64,000 nucleotides of DNA from a virus, in the IMG/VR virus record IMGVR_UViG_3300017917_003143, positions 279,633 through 343,632 of that record, one strand, 5' to 3'. Each line of letters begins with the position of its first letter. The stretch's first letter is position 1. The position numbers and the translations under genes are program-made. The notes beneath the pieces were generated by a model. The model was not told the origin of the DNA and made no database searches. It saw only the letters and a list, made by a program, of their open reading frames with translations. Positions 34,228-43,755 of this stretch are shown here, piece by piece.

Positions 34228-37200
34228 ATGGCACTAGTTTCCCCAGGCGTAGAAGTTACAATCATTGACGAAAGTAACTACTTACCAGCCCCAACTAATT
34301 CAGTACCGTTTATCTTGATCGCGACAGCGCAGAACAAGATCAGCGGTAGCGGTGTAGGCGTAGCAGCCGGCACTACAGCGGCCAACGCTAACAGAGTTTA
34401 TTTAATCTCTTCACAGAGAGATTTGGTCAATACGTTTGGTAACCCATTCTTCTACAAGACCACAGCAGGTACACCAATCAATGGTTACGAGCTCAACGAA
34501 TATGGCTTGCTTGCCGCTTACTCAGTCTTGGGTATCAGCAATCGCGCTTACATTCAACGTGCCGACATTGACTTGAGTGAACTCACAGCTACTTTAACCC
34601 GTCCTACAGGCGAACCAAACAATGGTACTTACTGGTTAGATACTAGTTCTACTGCCTGGGGTATTTTTGAGTGGAGTTATACCACTTCAGCGTTCACACT
34701 CAAGACACCTATCGTCATCACTGACGAAAACGACCTTGATGGTGGGTTCCCGAAAGATTCTATCGGTAACATTGGTGACTATTGCGTCAATGCCTTGAAC
34801 ATCAACAACTATGGATATTTCAAGTCTCCAGGTTTGACAGTGACAGACTCTGGCGGTTCAGTTGAAATCGTTCCAGCCAATACTTGGGTATTGATTGGTA
34901 GCGACGACTGGAAAAATTCATGGCCTACAGTGATTGCCAACAACGCCAGCCCAGCATTGACCATTGGTCAATCAATCTTGCTCAATGGCAACATAGTCAC
35001 AGCCACAGGAACCACAGTCACACAATTTGCGATAGATATCAATGATGCAGGTATTCCTGGTGTGTATGCCAATGTAGTTGGTAACAAACTACAGATCTAT
35101 GTTGACGGTAACGGTACCAATGATTTGTCTACTGACGACGGCAACGGTATCCTTAGCATTGAAAACAACAGCGGTACTTTGTTGACTGCTCTAGGTATTA
35201 CAGCTACAGTTTACTATGCTCCTACCTTACAACAGAGTCCAAACTACACTGTTCCACAGTGGAGATCGACTAGTGCCGAACCACATCCAACTGGTTCTGT
35301 ATGGAATAAGATCAATAACGTAAACCAAGGTGCAGATCTTGTTGTTAAAAAGTACGACAGCACAGTAGGATTGTTTGTACAACAAAATTGCCCACTTTAT
35401 GCCAACGATCAAAGCGCAAACAAGGCTTTAGATCCAGCTGGTGGTGGTAGAAACATCACTGTTGGTACTACCTACGCTCAATACAATGTTGAAGTTCTTG
35501 ATGCACTAACTGGTGCCGCGACTTTCACAATGAAACTGTTTGAACGTGCAGCCACAGGCAACACTATCATCACAGGTAACACTACAACTCCTGTGTTTGT
35601 AAACGGTAATACTTTTGAAATATCTTGGAGCACTAAAAACAGCGATGTTTTAAGTGGACCAGTCACAGCTACCTTGGCTGGAACTGATGCCACAGCATTT
35701 GTCACAGCATTCTTGGCAGCAATTCCAAGTGGTGCACCTGTCACAGCTGGCGTAACATCAGACGGTGCAGTACAGATACAGCACACACAAGGCGGTGATG
35801 TGATTCTCAAAGATATCACAGGAACTCCAGTGGATGATGCCGGTATCACTACTTCGGTTGCAGGAGTACGTGCTGGCAAAGACAATGATTTGATCCTCAG
35901 CAACTGGGTCACATTGTTCCCAGATTATTTCCCACAAGGTGTAGCCCCTGATCAAGATCCAACTGATGGACGTCTATGGTACTACTCAGCCACAGATCAA
36001 GTTGACATCATGATCCAGAACAACGGTCAATGGGTTGGCTATCAGACAGTGAACTCAGATGTTCGTGGATTTGATCTAATGGCCACAGACCCTAATGGTC
36101 CAATTATTTCTGTGACTGCCCCAACTATAAACAGTGAGGGTAATCCTTTGGTTTATGGCGACCTGTGGATTGATACTTCTGATCTTGAAGCATATCCCAT
36201 CATCAAACGCTATCAATCAGTTGACGGACAAGACCAATGGGTATTGATTGACAACACCGATCAAACCACTGAAAATGGTGTGTTGTTTGCTGATTTCCGT
36301 TGGGCACCCAATGGATCAACAAATCCAATCACAGATCCAATTCCAACAATCAAGAGCTTGCTAAATTCAAGTTACCTTGATCCAGATGCTCCAACTTCTA
36401 CCTTGTATCCTGAAGGCATGTTAGGTTTCAACCTACGCCGTTCCGGATTCAATGTCAAGAGCTTCCAAGTTGATTACTTCAACACACGTGATTTCCCTGA
36501 CATGGATCCAATGGTTGTAACACAGACCAATGCTTGGGTCACAGCCAGCGGATTGCAAGACAACGGTGCTCCATACATGGGCCGTAAAGCAGTGCGCAAT
36601 CTTGTTGTACAGGCAATGAAGGCAAGTATTGATGGTAATCAAGATCTGCGCGAAGAACAACGCCAGTTCAACTTGATTGCTACACCTAACTATCCTGAGT
36701 TGATTCCTAACATGATAGCACTCAACAACGAGCGTAGCCAAACAGCATTCGTGGTTGGTGACACACCAATGCGCTTGCCTGACACAGCTGACGCGATCAC
36801 TGCTTGGGCAACCAATGCCAATGGTGTTGGACTCGATAGCGAAGATGGTTTGGTTACATCCGATCCGTACTTGGGCACATTCTACCCAAGCTGTGAAACC
36901 ACAGACTTGACAGGTTCCACAGTGGTACAACCACCGAGCCACATGATGTTGCGTACTATCCTGCGCAGTGACGAAGTGAGCTTCCCTTGGTTGGCACCAG
37001 CTGGTACACGTCGTGGTATCGTTGACAACGCATTTGCGTTGGGTTATGTAAATGCACAGACAGGACAGTTTGTTTCAACAGCTATCCGTCAAAGCATACG
37101 TGACACCTTGTATGAAAACAAGATCAATCCGATCACATTCATTCCAGGTGCTGGCATTACTAACTACGGTAACAAGACTGAAGCCGCTACACCAAGCGCA

Positions 37201-37545
37201 CTTGATCGTATCAACGTAGCACGATTGGTTTGCTTCATCCGTGCAAGACTTGAAAGCATTGGTAAGAGCTTTGTGTTTGAACCCAATGATCAGATCACAC
37301 GTGATGAGATCAGCAACGCTATCAGTAACTTGATGAACGACTTGGTTGCCAAGCGTGGTATCTATGATTACTTGGTTGTGTGTGATGATACTAACAATAC
37401 ACCGTCACGTATCGATCGCAACGAGCTTTGGGTCGATATTGCTATCGAGCCGGTTAAAGCAGTTGAATTCATCTACATACCAGTTCGAATCAAGAACACA
37501 GGTGAGATATCTTCCGGGCAGGTTGCGACATCAACTACCGTCTAA
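34228..37545 (+). CDS. 18: Tail sheath protein, T4 gp18-like, with large insertion
   Basis: The 1105-residue contractile sheath subunit is recognised from its N-terminus (MALVSPGVEVTIIDESNYLP, with PFILIATAQNKI) and C-terminal third (NLIATPNYPELIPNMIALNN, SDEVSFPWLAPAGTRRGIVD, GIYDYLVVCDDTNNTP and a final IPVRIKNTGEI). T4 gp18 is 659 residues. The extra length lies at about residues 120-660 and contains several surface-type modules of the GxxWxDTS...W kind, at about residues 133, 355, 575 and 645. In contractile sheaths such inserts lie on the outside of the tail. A terminator follows the gene. Confidence 0.92.
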   Translation: MALVSPGVEVTIIDESNYLPAPTNSVPFILIATAQNKISGSGVGVAAGTTAANANRVYLISSQRDLVNTFGNPFFYKTTAGTPINGYELNEYGLLAAYSVLGISNRAYIQRADIDLSELTATLTRPTGEPNNGTYWLDTSSTAWGIFEWSYTTSAFTLKTPIVITDENDLDGGFPKDSIGNIGDYCVNALNINNYGYFKSPGLTVTDSGGSVEIVPANTWVLIGSDDWKNSWPTVIANNASPALTIGQSILLNGNIVTATGTTVTQFAIDINDAGIPGVYANVVGNKLQIYVDGNGTNDLSTDDGNGILSIENNSGTLLTALGITATVYYAPTLQQSPNYTVPQWRSTSAEPHPTGSVWNKINNVNQGADLVVKKYDSTVGLFVQQNCPLYANDQSANKALDPAGGGRNITVGTTYAQYNVEVLDALTGAATFTMKLFERAATGNTIITGNTTTPVFVNGNTFEISWSTKNSDVLSGPVTATLAGTDATAFVTAFLAAIPSGAPVTAGVTSDGAVQIQHTQGGDVILKDITGTPVDDAGITTSVAGVRAGKDNDLILSNWVTLFPDYFPQGVAPDQDPTDGRLWYYSATDQVDIMIQNNGQWVGYQTVNSDVRGFDLMATDPNGPIISVTAPTINSEGNPLVYGDLWIDTSDLEAYPIIKRYQSVDGQDQWVLIDNTDQTTENGVLFADFRWAPNGSTNPITDPIPTIKSLLNSSYLDPDAPTSTLYPEGMLGFNLRRSGFNVKSFQVDYFNTRDFPDMDPMVVTQTNAWVTASGLQDNGAPYMGRKAVRNLVVQAMKASIDGNQDLREEQRQFNLIATPNYPELIPNMIALNNERSQTAFVVGDTPMRLPDTADAITAWATNANGVGLDSEDGLVTSDPYLGTFYPSCETTDLTGSTVVQPPSHMMLRTILRSDEVSFPWLAPAGTRRGIVDNAFALGYVNAQTGQFVSTAIRQSIRDTLYENKINPITFIPGAGITNYGNKTEAATPSALDRINVARLVCFIRARLESIGKSFVFEPNDQITRDEISNAISNLMNDLVAKRGIYDYLVVCDDTNNTPSRIDRNELWVDIAIEPVKAVEFIYIPVRIKNTGEISSGQVATSTTV

Positions 37546-37562
37546 AGGTATCGCTAATGCAG

Positions 37563-37590
37563 AAAAATGGGGCTTAGGCCCCATTTTTTT
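37563..37590 (+). terminator. Intrinsic terminator after the sheath gene
   Basis: AAAAATGGGG at 37563-37572 pairs with CCCCATTTTT at 37579-37588 around a 6-nt loop, and T continues to 37590. Confidence 0.92.
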
Positions 37591-37603
37591 TGGTCTCATC
37601 TCA

Positions 37604-37611
37604 GATAAATA
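37604..37611 (+). promoter_or_regulatory. Late promoter box GATAAATA
   Basis: It lies 21 nt before the tube ATG, with a TAGGAG ribosome site. Confidence 0.65.
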
Positions 37612-37632
37612 ATTGCATAATAGGAGAATGAT

Positions 37633-38274
37633 ATGGCAGTCTCATCGTTAAACAAAATGACAGTGCCTTTGGCAAGTGATCAATCAAGTCCAACACAAGG
37701 CTTGCTCATGCCCAAGCTCAAGTATCGCTTCCGTGCGGTATTTGAAAATTTAGGTGTTAGTACACCAAGAACTGAATTGACCAAACAGGTTATGGATTTT
37801 ACACGTCCTTCGGTCAGTTTTGAAGAAATGGTCGTTGACATCTATAACAGTAAATTATATCTGGCTGGTAAACACAGCTGGGAAGCAATCGCAGTCAATT
37901 TGCGTGATGATGCAGGCGGTCAAGTTACCAAACTTATTGGCGAACAGCTACAGAAACAGCTAGACTTTGTTGAACAAGCGTCAGCGGCTGCTGGTATTGA
38001 CTACAAGTTTACAACACGTCTTGAGATCCTTGACGGAGGCAATGGTGCGGCAACTCCTGTAGTCCTTGAAACTTGGAAATTGTATGGTTGTTACTTGACA
38101 TCAGTCAACTACAACGATCTCAACTACGGTGAAAGTGCTCCAGTTACAATCACAATGAACATCCGATTTGACAACGCTGTTCAGACTCCAGAAGAAACTA
38201 GTGGAATTGGTATACAGGTTGGTAGTCAGTTTTCTAGATCTATCGATAGAGCAACTGGTCCAATAACAGGATAA
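37633..38274 (+). CDS. 19: Tail tube protein, T4 gp19-like
   Basis: The 213-residue protein forms the inner tube through which DNA passes. LMPKLKYRFRAVFENLGV, QVMDFTRPSVSFEEMVVDIY and VNYNDLNYGESAPVTITMNI with RFDNAVQT fit the tube fold of the gp19 family (T4: 163 residues). It follows the sheath after a terminator and late box, the same order as T4 18-19. The next gene starts 6 nt after its stop. Confidence 0.9.
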   Translation: MAVSSLNKMTVPLASDQSSPTQGLLMPKLKYRFRAVFENLGVSTPRTELTKQVMDFTRPSVSFEEMVVDIYNSKLYLAGKHSWEAIAVNLRDDAGGQVTKLIGEQLQKQLDFVEQASAAAGIDYKFTTRLEILDGGNGAATPVVLETWKLYGCYLTSVNYNDLNYGESAPVTITMNIRFDNAVQTPEETSGIGIQVGSQFSRSIDRATGPITG

Positions 38275-38279
38275 TAGTT

Positions 38280-39482
38280 ATGGCCTTTGGAGAGGACTTC
38301 CTCAAGGGGTTCTTTGGAAGTGACTATCTAAAGGACTACACACATGCCAGCAAAACTTTCCGCGCAGGTGGTTATGAGCTGGCTCCTCGTTATAAGTTTC
38401 TTTTTCACGTTTACTTCAATCTCAACACTGTTGAAATTCCAAAATTAAAAGAAGTATTTGCTCGAGCCGATCAGGACAACCTTGGTCTCTTGGTCAAAAC
38501 AGCACAGCTTCCTAATTATAACATTGAAGTTGATACTATGAATCAGTACAATCGTAAGAGACTGATTCAGAAAAAAATTGAATACAATCCATGCCAGATA
38601 TCGTTCCACGATGATGGATCAGATCTGGCAAGGAATCTTTGGTACAACTACTTTGCTTACTACTACAAAGACCCTACCCAACAATACTGGGGAGTACCTG
38701 TCACACAAGGCAGTCTTGGACAGAGTGGCAATGGTGGTGATCCAAAAATGAGTTACAATGGTAGAGATATCTACTCTACAGATCGCACAGTCAACGACTG
38801 GGGTTATATTGGCGAAAGCTACAGTGACGGCGCAGTGGGCGTGAGCGGAAAACCACCATTCTTTAGAGATATTACGATTTATGGTTTTGATCAAAATAAT
38901 TTCTGTGCTTATGTTCTAGTAAATCCAATGATCACCGAATGGCGCCATGATACATATGATTACAGCCAAGGTGGCGGATTGATGGAACATCAAATGACTT
39001 TGAGATACGAAACAGTAAAATATTATCAAGGCAAACTTGATGCCAACCGACCTACTGCCAACGCCAAAGGTTTTGCAGATCCTGCACGGTACGATACACA
39101 ACCCAGTCCGTTGCTTCGTGGTACAAAAGCCACTGTGCTTGGACCAGGTGGCTTGGTAGATACTGTAGGAGGTATAGTGAACGACTTACAAAGCGGATCA
39201 GTGTTGGGTATCATTGGTGCTGTACAAAAAGCAGGATCAGCATACCAAACATTCAAAGGAAAGAATTTGCAGAGTATTGTTCGTAACGAAGCCAATGCCG
39301 TGGTTAAAGATGTGATACGTGGACAACTACCAGGAGCAGTGAGACAAGTGGCCAATGCCGCTGATGGGTTCTTCTTCCCCAAGGTACCTACGCAGACTAA
39401 TCCAACTACCACTGCACCAGCCACACCAAGATCAGCCACACCGACCTTGCAAGGCCCGGCCACCCAGGACGTTCCAAGATGA
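38280..39482 (+). CDS. Tube-like protein, possible tail tube initiator (gp54/gp48 type)
   Basis: The 400-residue protein repeats the tube-fold logic of gp19: YELAPRYKFLFHVYFNLNTV, LGLLVKTAQLPNYNIEVDTM, NQYNRKRLIQKKIEYNPCQI and ITEWRHDTYDYSQGGGLMEH with MTLRYETVKYYQGK. The second half is Gly/Ala/Pro/Thr-rich. T4 uses the tube-like proteins gp48 and gp54 to start the tube at the baseplate, so this may be one of them; the low-complexity tail could be buried in the tube. The call rests on pattern and position, 6 nt after gp19. Confidence 0.65.
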   Translation: MAFGEDFLKGFFGSDYLKDYTHASKTFRAGGYELAPRYKFLFHVYFNLNTVEIPKLKEVFARADQDNLGLLVKTAQLPNYNIEVDTMNQYNRKRLIQKKIEYNPCQISFHDDGSDLARNLWYNYFAYYYKDPTQQYWGVPVTQGSLGQSGNGGDPKMSYNGRDIYSTDRTVNDWGYIGESYSDGAVGVSGKPPFFRDITIYGFDQNNFCAYVLVNPMITEWRHDTYDYSQGGGLMEHQMTLRYETVKYYQGKLDANRPTANAKGFADPARYDTQPSPLLRGTKATVLGPGGLVDTVGGIVNDLQSGSVLGIIGAVQKAGSAYQTFKGKNLQSIVRNEANAVVKDVIRGQLPGAVRQVANAADGFFFPKVPTQTNPTTTAPATPRSATPTLQGPATQDVPR

Positions 39483-39838
39483 GCACAGTCAATTACGTTG
39501 ATCCAAAATTGGATCCCACAGTCAGGGTATTTGATCAGTTTTATGATTTTGCTGTAGAAGTTCCAGCTGATCAATACGACGTGGTCTACAGTTATTTTAA
39601 AAAAGTTTTTTCAGACAATCTTGCCGCTAAAAATTTCACAGTCACTTTGTTCCAAGTGGCTGACTATCAAAAAAGACCAGTGTTAGAAGTGCTGGCAGAA
39701 ATACAAGGTCAGAGCCAACTACAGCTGACATCAACATTGTGTTACTATCTCAACAATCAACGCAGTAATTCTACCTTGTTGGGAGTCAATGCTTTGGTAC
39801 AACCCAACTACTATGCCGCACGTAATGTATTACCATGA
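39479..39838 (+). CDS. Hypothetical protein in the tail-head gene block
   Basis: The 119-residue protein (MSTVNYVDPKLDPTVRVFDQ) has no recognisable motif. It overlaps the preceding and following genes by 4 nt each (ATGA), so it is translationally coupled with the tube-like protein and gp4. The segments YDVVYSYFKKVFSDNLAAKN and STLCYYLNNQRSNSTLLGVN look globular. A structural or assembly role is likely from context. Confidence 0.6.
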   Translation: MSTVNYVDPKLDPTVRVFDQFYDFAVEVPADQYDVVYSYFKKVFSDNLAAKNFTVTLFQVADYQKRPVLEVLAEIQGQSQLQLTSTLCYYLNNQRSNSTLLGVNALVQPNYYAARNVLP

Positions 39839-40269
39839 GCAGGAACTATGCACAGGGATTCTTTGAAGTAGCGAATCCAAAAAAATATCTTGGCAAGGGC
39901 AAGCCCAAATACCGATCAGGTTGGGAACATGCCTTCATGCGTTTTTGCGACAACAATGATGCCATAGTGGGCTGGGCCAGCGAAAGCATTTCTATACCCT
40001 ATCGTAATCCACTGACAGGCAAGATGACCAACTACATTCCGGATTTCTTGATACAGTATCGCACTCGTACCAACGAAGTAAAAACCGAACTGATTGAAAT
40101 CAAACCCAAAAAGCAAAGCATTTTAGAAAGCAAGATGAGCGTGAGAGATCGTGCCATTGTTGCTGTAAACTATGCCAAATGGGACGCCGCAACCAAATGG
40201 TGTCGCCGGCAAGGGCTAACATTCCGTGTGATTACCGAAGACGATATCTTCCGCAACGGCAAGAAATAA
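39835..40269 (+). CDS. 4: Head completion nuclease-like protein, T4 gp4-like
   Basis: The 144-residue protein has a TnsA/PD-(D/E)xK layout: E31 in GWEHAFMRFC, D70 in NYIPDFLIQY and E88-I-K90 in LIEIKPKKQS. T4 gp4 (150 residues) is a head completion protein of the same fold, thought to process or protect packaged DNA ends before tail joining. It overlaps the previous gene by 4 nt. All three catalytic residues are kept, so an active nuclease is plausible. Confidence 0.8.
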   Translation: MSRNYAQGFFEVANPKKYLGKGKPKYRSGWEHAFMRFCDNNDAIVGWASESISIPYRNPLTGKMTNYIPDFLIQYRTRTNEVKTELIEIKPKKQSILESKMSVRDRAIVAVNYAKWDAATKWCRRQGLTFRVITEDDIFRNGKK

Positions 40270-40272
40270 TGC

Positions 40273-40280
40273 GGTAAATA
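40273..40280 (+). promoter_or_regulatory. Late promoter box GGTAAATA, 5 nt before ATG
   Basis: The box is followed by CCCGC and the ATG at 40286, with no Shine-Dalgarno. GCGG at 40271-40274 and CCGC at 40282-40285 flank it as a short inverted repeat. Confidence 0.55.
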
Positions 40281-40285
40281 CCCGC

Positions 40286-40783
40286 ATGACTAAGAAATTA
40301 GAAGAACTGTTTGATCTACCTCGCAAAGAGGACGCCCAGGGCACAGACGATCCTGAGGATTCACACCCAGGCAACGATGTTGAAACCAATCTTCCAGTAT
40401 TGCCCGAAGCCTTGGCAGCACTGGACAAGATAGAGTCTGCTCTGCCAGCTGTGCGTGGCCTAGAAGCATCTGATCAGGAAATGGATGATCTCGCCAAAAA
40501 AGCCACTGAAAGTTTTGACAACCTCATGGACTTGGGCATGCAAGTAGACAGCCGTTATGCCAGCGAAATCTTTGCAGTGGCAGGTGCCATGTTAGGGCAT
40601 GCGATCACAGCCAAAACAGCCAAACTAAACAAAAAGCTCAAAATGATCGATCTACAGCTCAAAAAAGCCAAGCTCGATCAAGACAACGACGAACCCTCTG
40701 TGTCCACCGGTACCGGTGTGCTGTTGGATCGCAATGAAATACTGGAACGCTTGAGCAAGCGCGAACAACCAAAGAAGCCTTGA
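40286..40783 (+). CDS. 16: Terminase small subunit, T4 gp16-like
   Basis: The 165-residue protein has the size and layout of T4 gp16 (164 residues): an acidic N-terminal region, then a central helical hairpin (YASEIFAVAGAMLGHAITAK followed by LNKKLKMIDLQLKKAKL) that parallels [20 protein letters not shown] of T4 gp16, and a polar tail with VSTGTGVLLDRNEIL, comparable to the VFMGSPTELM of T4. It would form the DNA-recognition ring for packaging. The large subunit lies 7 kb downstream, so the terminase genes are split. Confidence 0.72.
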   Translation: MTKKLEELFDLPRKEDAQGTDDPEDSHPGNDVETNLPVLPEALAALDKIESALPAVRGLEASDQEMDDLAKKATESFDNLMDLGMQVDSRYASEIFAVAGAMLGHAITAKTAKLNKKLKMIDLQLKKAKLDQDNDEPSVSTGTGVLLDRNEILERLSKREQPKKP

Positions 40784-40786
40784 TAG

Positions 40787-40794
40787 GCTAAATA
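40787..40794 (+). promoter_or_regulatory. Late promoter box GCTAAATA
   Basis: It lies 17 nt before the ATG at 40812 and overlaps the region after the gp16 stop; AGGGG lies in the leader. It would drive the internal-protein cluster. Confidence 0.6.
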
Positions 40795-40811
40795 TGATAT
40801 AGGGGATTGAT

Positions 40812-41414
40812 ATGAAAACTTTTGCAGAATACTTAACAGAATCCAAGCACACATACGATTATCGTATTAAAATAGCAGGGGATATTCCTCCTGATTTTAT
40901 GAGCGGGTTCAAAGAAAAGCTCAAGCAATTTGACGTGGTGTCAATGAGCGCACCTAAGAAAACACCGGTGCAAAAACAGTTGTCTGATTTTCCTCAGTAC
41001 AACAATGAAAGCATGACTTTCATGGATGTTACTTTTAACTATCCAGCAACACCGCCACAGATCACACAGATCGCTCAGTTATTGGGCCTTGATCCTAACC
41101 GTATCATCATGCAAGATTCTAAGTATGCTGACAGTATTGATCAAGAACGTGCCAAACAAGATGCAGAGAGCAAAAACTTGCTGACTGACACAGATTATCC
41201 AGCTCCTGACAAAGAACAAAAAGCACTATCCAAAGACTACGCAGTCGGCCCCTACGATCATGCTGTGGTCAAGAATGCTTACAAGAGTGATTTCACCGTG
41301 GCAGGAGGCAAGACTCCGCCTGCAGTGAGTTCCAATGATTTCCCAATGGGACAAAAGAGTCCAGTTGGAACAACTAAAAATAAATTGCCAGCTGTACACA
41401 GCAACGCCAGATAA
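40812..41414 (+). CDS. Putative internal head protein 1 (capsid-targeting peptide)
   Basis: The first ten residues MKTFAEYLTE align without gaps with the T4 capsid-targeting sequence MKTYQEFIAE of IPI-IPIII, with identical M, K, T, E6 and E10 and matching aromatic and aliphatic positions. L8-T9-E10 followed by Ser11 fits the gp21 cleavage rule. The remaining 190 residues (HTYDYRIKIAGDIPPDFMSG, then VVSMSAPKKTPVQKQLSDFP) suggest a small alpha/beta domain and a polar tail. It is first in a late cluster of similar tagged genes. Packaging into the head and injection with DNA are inferred. Confidence 0.7.
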   Translation: MKTFAEYLTESKHTYDYRIKIAGDIPPDFMSGFKEKLKQFDVVSMSAPKKTPVQKQLSDFPQYNNESMTFMDVTFNYPATPPQITQIAQLLGLDPNRIIMQDSKYADSIDQERAKQDAESKNLLTDTDYPAPDKEQKALSKDYAVGPYDHAVVKNAYKSDFTVAGGKTPPAVSSNDFPMGQKSPVGTTKNKLPAVHSNAR

Positions 41415-41425
41415 GGAAAAAACAA

Positions 41426-43066
41426 ATGAATAACATGTATGACATACTCGGTAAAATGAATTTGCTGGAAGGCAAAGGTAGCAAACCTGACTTCCTTGAT
41501 CTGGACAAAGATGGCAACAAAAAAGAACCAATGAAGTCAGCGGCCAAGGAAGTTGATGAAGCATCATATTCTGCCAAAGCCGCTCGTGCTGGCAAAGACA
41601 TTGGCAAGCCAGGCAAAGCATTTGCACAGATAGCTGCCAAAGCTGGCAAGGCCTATGGTAGCAAAGAGCGTGGCGAGAAAGTTGCTGGTGCTGTGTTGGC
41701 CAAACTCCGTGCCAAAGAAGATGTGGCACAAGAAGGCAACAAGTTCACAGGCAATCTAGCCAAGGCTCGTGCCGCAGGCAAAAAAGTAGCAGACCTTGAT
41801 GGTGACGGAGACATGGAGCCAGTGCGCGAAGGTAATCTTGAAGAACTTGACATGAAGTTGCTCAAAGGACTACAAGGTGCAATGAGCAAGAATCAAAAGG
41901 ATCCAGAGAGCGAGCGCAACATCCACAAGAAATATGGATACCGCAGTGATCGTGACGAGACATCAGACGACGACTATGATGAGCACGGCAATCTCAAAGA
42001 CAAGAAAAAAGCCAAGCACAAAGATGATGGTCCTAAGAAAAAAGGACGCCCCAAAGGTTCAGGCCGTAAACTTGGAGCCAAAGGTCCTACAGGCAAGAGC
42101 AAATTGCTCCGTATGAAAGAAGACGAAACACAGTTGGTAGACAAAGGCGAATACGATCGCGAAGGCGACATGGCCAAAGAGCAGTTGCACACTATCGAAG
42201 CCGCTGCCAAAGAATTACACAGTATCCTTGGCGATGATCAGAACTTGCCAGAATGGGTGCAATCAAAGATTACCAAGGCCATGGACTACATTGACACAGC
42301 ACGTGACTATATGTTGAGCCAAAGGCACGATCAAGAAGAAATGCCTGTGGCTGAAAAGGCTGTGAGCAAAGCACAACAACGTTTCATGGGCATGGCACAT
42401 GCCATGCAAAAGGGCGAAAAGATTCCTGGCGCCAGCAAGGAATTAAAGCAAGTAGCCAAGACCATGAAGAAGGGTGACGTAGAAGATTTTGCTAAAACCA
42501 AACACTCAGGTCTTCCTGAAAAGAAAAAGAAGGAAGAAGAAGTCGAAGAAACCACAGTGGCTGGTAGCGTAGCACCTGCACCTGCTGGCGGAAAAGGAAA
42601 AAAAGGTATGGTATTTGGCAAGGGAGTATATGAAAACAAGATCGCTGAGAGCTTTGACAAGAAATTAGGCGAAGTGCTCAACGAAGGCATGAGCATCAAT
42701 ATGAGCATGGGCGAAGACGGACAGAAAAGCCTTACAGTCAACGCCACAGATGACGATGCTGTAAAACTTGCGCAGATTCTCAAATTGGCTGGCATGGGTT
42801 CAAGCCATGGTTACCAAGACGCATGCCCTGCATGTGGACAGCAAGATTGTGGTTGTGAACAGATGGACGAAGCACAAGATGATTTGGCCAATTCTCCTGA
42901 TGAAGAAACAGAAACAACAGAATACATGACCAAAACGATCGCCGGCGGCTTGAACAAGAACAAGGTAACAGGAATGACTACAATACCTGTGGTGCCTACC
43001 CAGCAAGTCACTGAAGCTGAGATTGAAAAAGATCTCATGAATCTTTACAAACAGTTTAAAGCATAA
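41426..43066 (+). CDS. Large multidomain putative internal head protein with Cys knuckle
   Basis: The 546-residue protein begins MNNMYDILGKMNLLEGKGSK; L13-L14-E15 followed by Gly16 fits the gp21 rule. It contains two Ca-loop-like stretches (FLDLDKDGNKKEP and VADLDGDGDMEP), a basic segment GKAFAQIAAKAGKAYGSKER with KVAGAVLAKLRAK, a Lys-rich block KKKAKHKDDGPKKKGRPKGS, and near the C-terminus CPACGQQDCGCEQM. The basic tracts suit DNA contact inside the head. Its stop overlaps the next start by 1 nt. Function unknown; several internal [LI]-x-E sites suggest it could be cut into pieces during maturation. Confidence 0.6.
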   Translation: MNNMYDILGKMNLLEGKGSKPDFLDLDKDGNKKEPMKSAAKEVDEASYSAKAARAGKDIGKPGKAFAQIAAKAGKAYGSKERGEKVAGAVLAKLRAKEDVAQEGNKFTGNLAKARAAGKKVADLDGDGDMEPVREGNLEELDMKLLKGLQGAMSKNQKDPESERNIHKKYGYRSDRDETSDDDYDEHGNLKDKKKAKHKDDGPKKKGRPKGSGRKLGAKGPTGKSKLLRMKEDETQLVDKGEYDREGDMAKEQLHTIEAAAKELHSILGDDQNLPEWVQSKITKAMDYIDTARDYMLSQRHDQEEMPVAEKAVSKAQQRFMGMAHAMQKGEKIPGASKELKQVAKTMKKGDVEDFAKTKHSGLPEKKKKEEEVEETTVAGSVAPAPAGGKGKKGMVFGKGVYENKIAESFDKKLGEVLNEGMSINMSMGEDGQKSLTVNATDDDAVKLAQILKLAGMGSSHGYQDACPACGQQDCGCEQMDEAQDDLANSPDEETETTEYMTKTIAGGLNKNKVTGMTTIPVVPTQQVTEAEIEKDLMNLYKQFKA

Positions 43067-43740
43067 TGAAAACACTGCGCGAATACATCACTGAATCAGA
43101 ACAATGGATGGATAACCCAGCCGTTGGTGATGACTTTGCGATCAACATCAAAGAAGATTGTTTGATTGAAAGCCATATCATCGCAGTAGAAGAAGATAGA
43201 CTCTGCATCGAAGCTGATGAAAAATTGATGGCCATATTAGAAAGTTATGGATATCAATTAGAAGACAAGTGTTCTGTCTGCGGGCACGAAGCCTGCACCT
43301 GCGAAGATCTTGATGAAATGATGAGCGTGGACGATGTGTTGGTCAGTGAAGATCCCACAGAAGAAGAGCCAATGACTCCTGGTCGTGATGATCCAGATGG
43401 TACTACAGCCGATGATCCAATCGGCGAAGATTCTGGCGAAGAAGATGGCATGCCATTGGATATCGACGAAGCTGAATATCAAGGTCGCAAAGTGCCCTTG
43501 GGTAAGCCCATGCGTGGTGATGTCAAGAAGTTCAAAGTTTATGTGCGTGATCCCAGCACTGGCAATGTAAAAAAAGTCAACTTTGGCCACGGTGGTACAT
43601 CGGCTAAACGTCTTGGTCAGAAGACCATGAAGATCAAAAAATCAAATCCTGCACGTCGTAGATCATTCCGTGCTCGCCACAACTGCGACAATCCAGGACC
43701 AAGAACCAAAGCAAGATATTGGTCTTGCCGTGCGTGGTAA
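43066..43740 (+). CDS. Putative internal head protein 2 (capsid-targeting peptide, Cys knuckle)
   Basis: The 224-residue protein starts MKTLREYITESEQWMDNPAV; the first ten residues again match T4 MKTYQEFIAE, with cleavage expected after I8-T9-E10. It carries CSVCGHEACTCEDL, a twin of the Cys motif in the preceding protein, a long acidic middle, and a basic C-terminus with FKVYVRDPSTGNVKKVNFGH and RRRSFRARHNCDNPGPRTKA followed by RYWSCRAW. The RARHNCD...ARYWSC ending is one I have seen in environmental phage proteins of unknown function. The acidic-basic layout suits an assembly or DNA-associated head protein. Confidence 0.65.
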   Translation: MKTLREYITESEQWMDNPAVGDDFAINIKEDCLIESHIIAVEEDRLCIEADEKLMAILESYGYQLEDKCSVCGHEACTCEDLDEMMSVDDVLVSEDPTEEEPMTPGRDDPDGTTADDPIGEDSGEEDGMPLDIDEAEYQGRKVPLGKPMRGDVKKFKVYVRDPSTGNVKKVNFGHGGTSAKRLGQKTMKIKKSNPARRRSFRARHNCDNPGPRTKARYWSCRAW

Positions 43741-43755
43741 ACAAGGAAAATAAAA

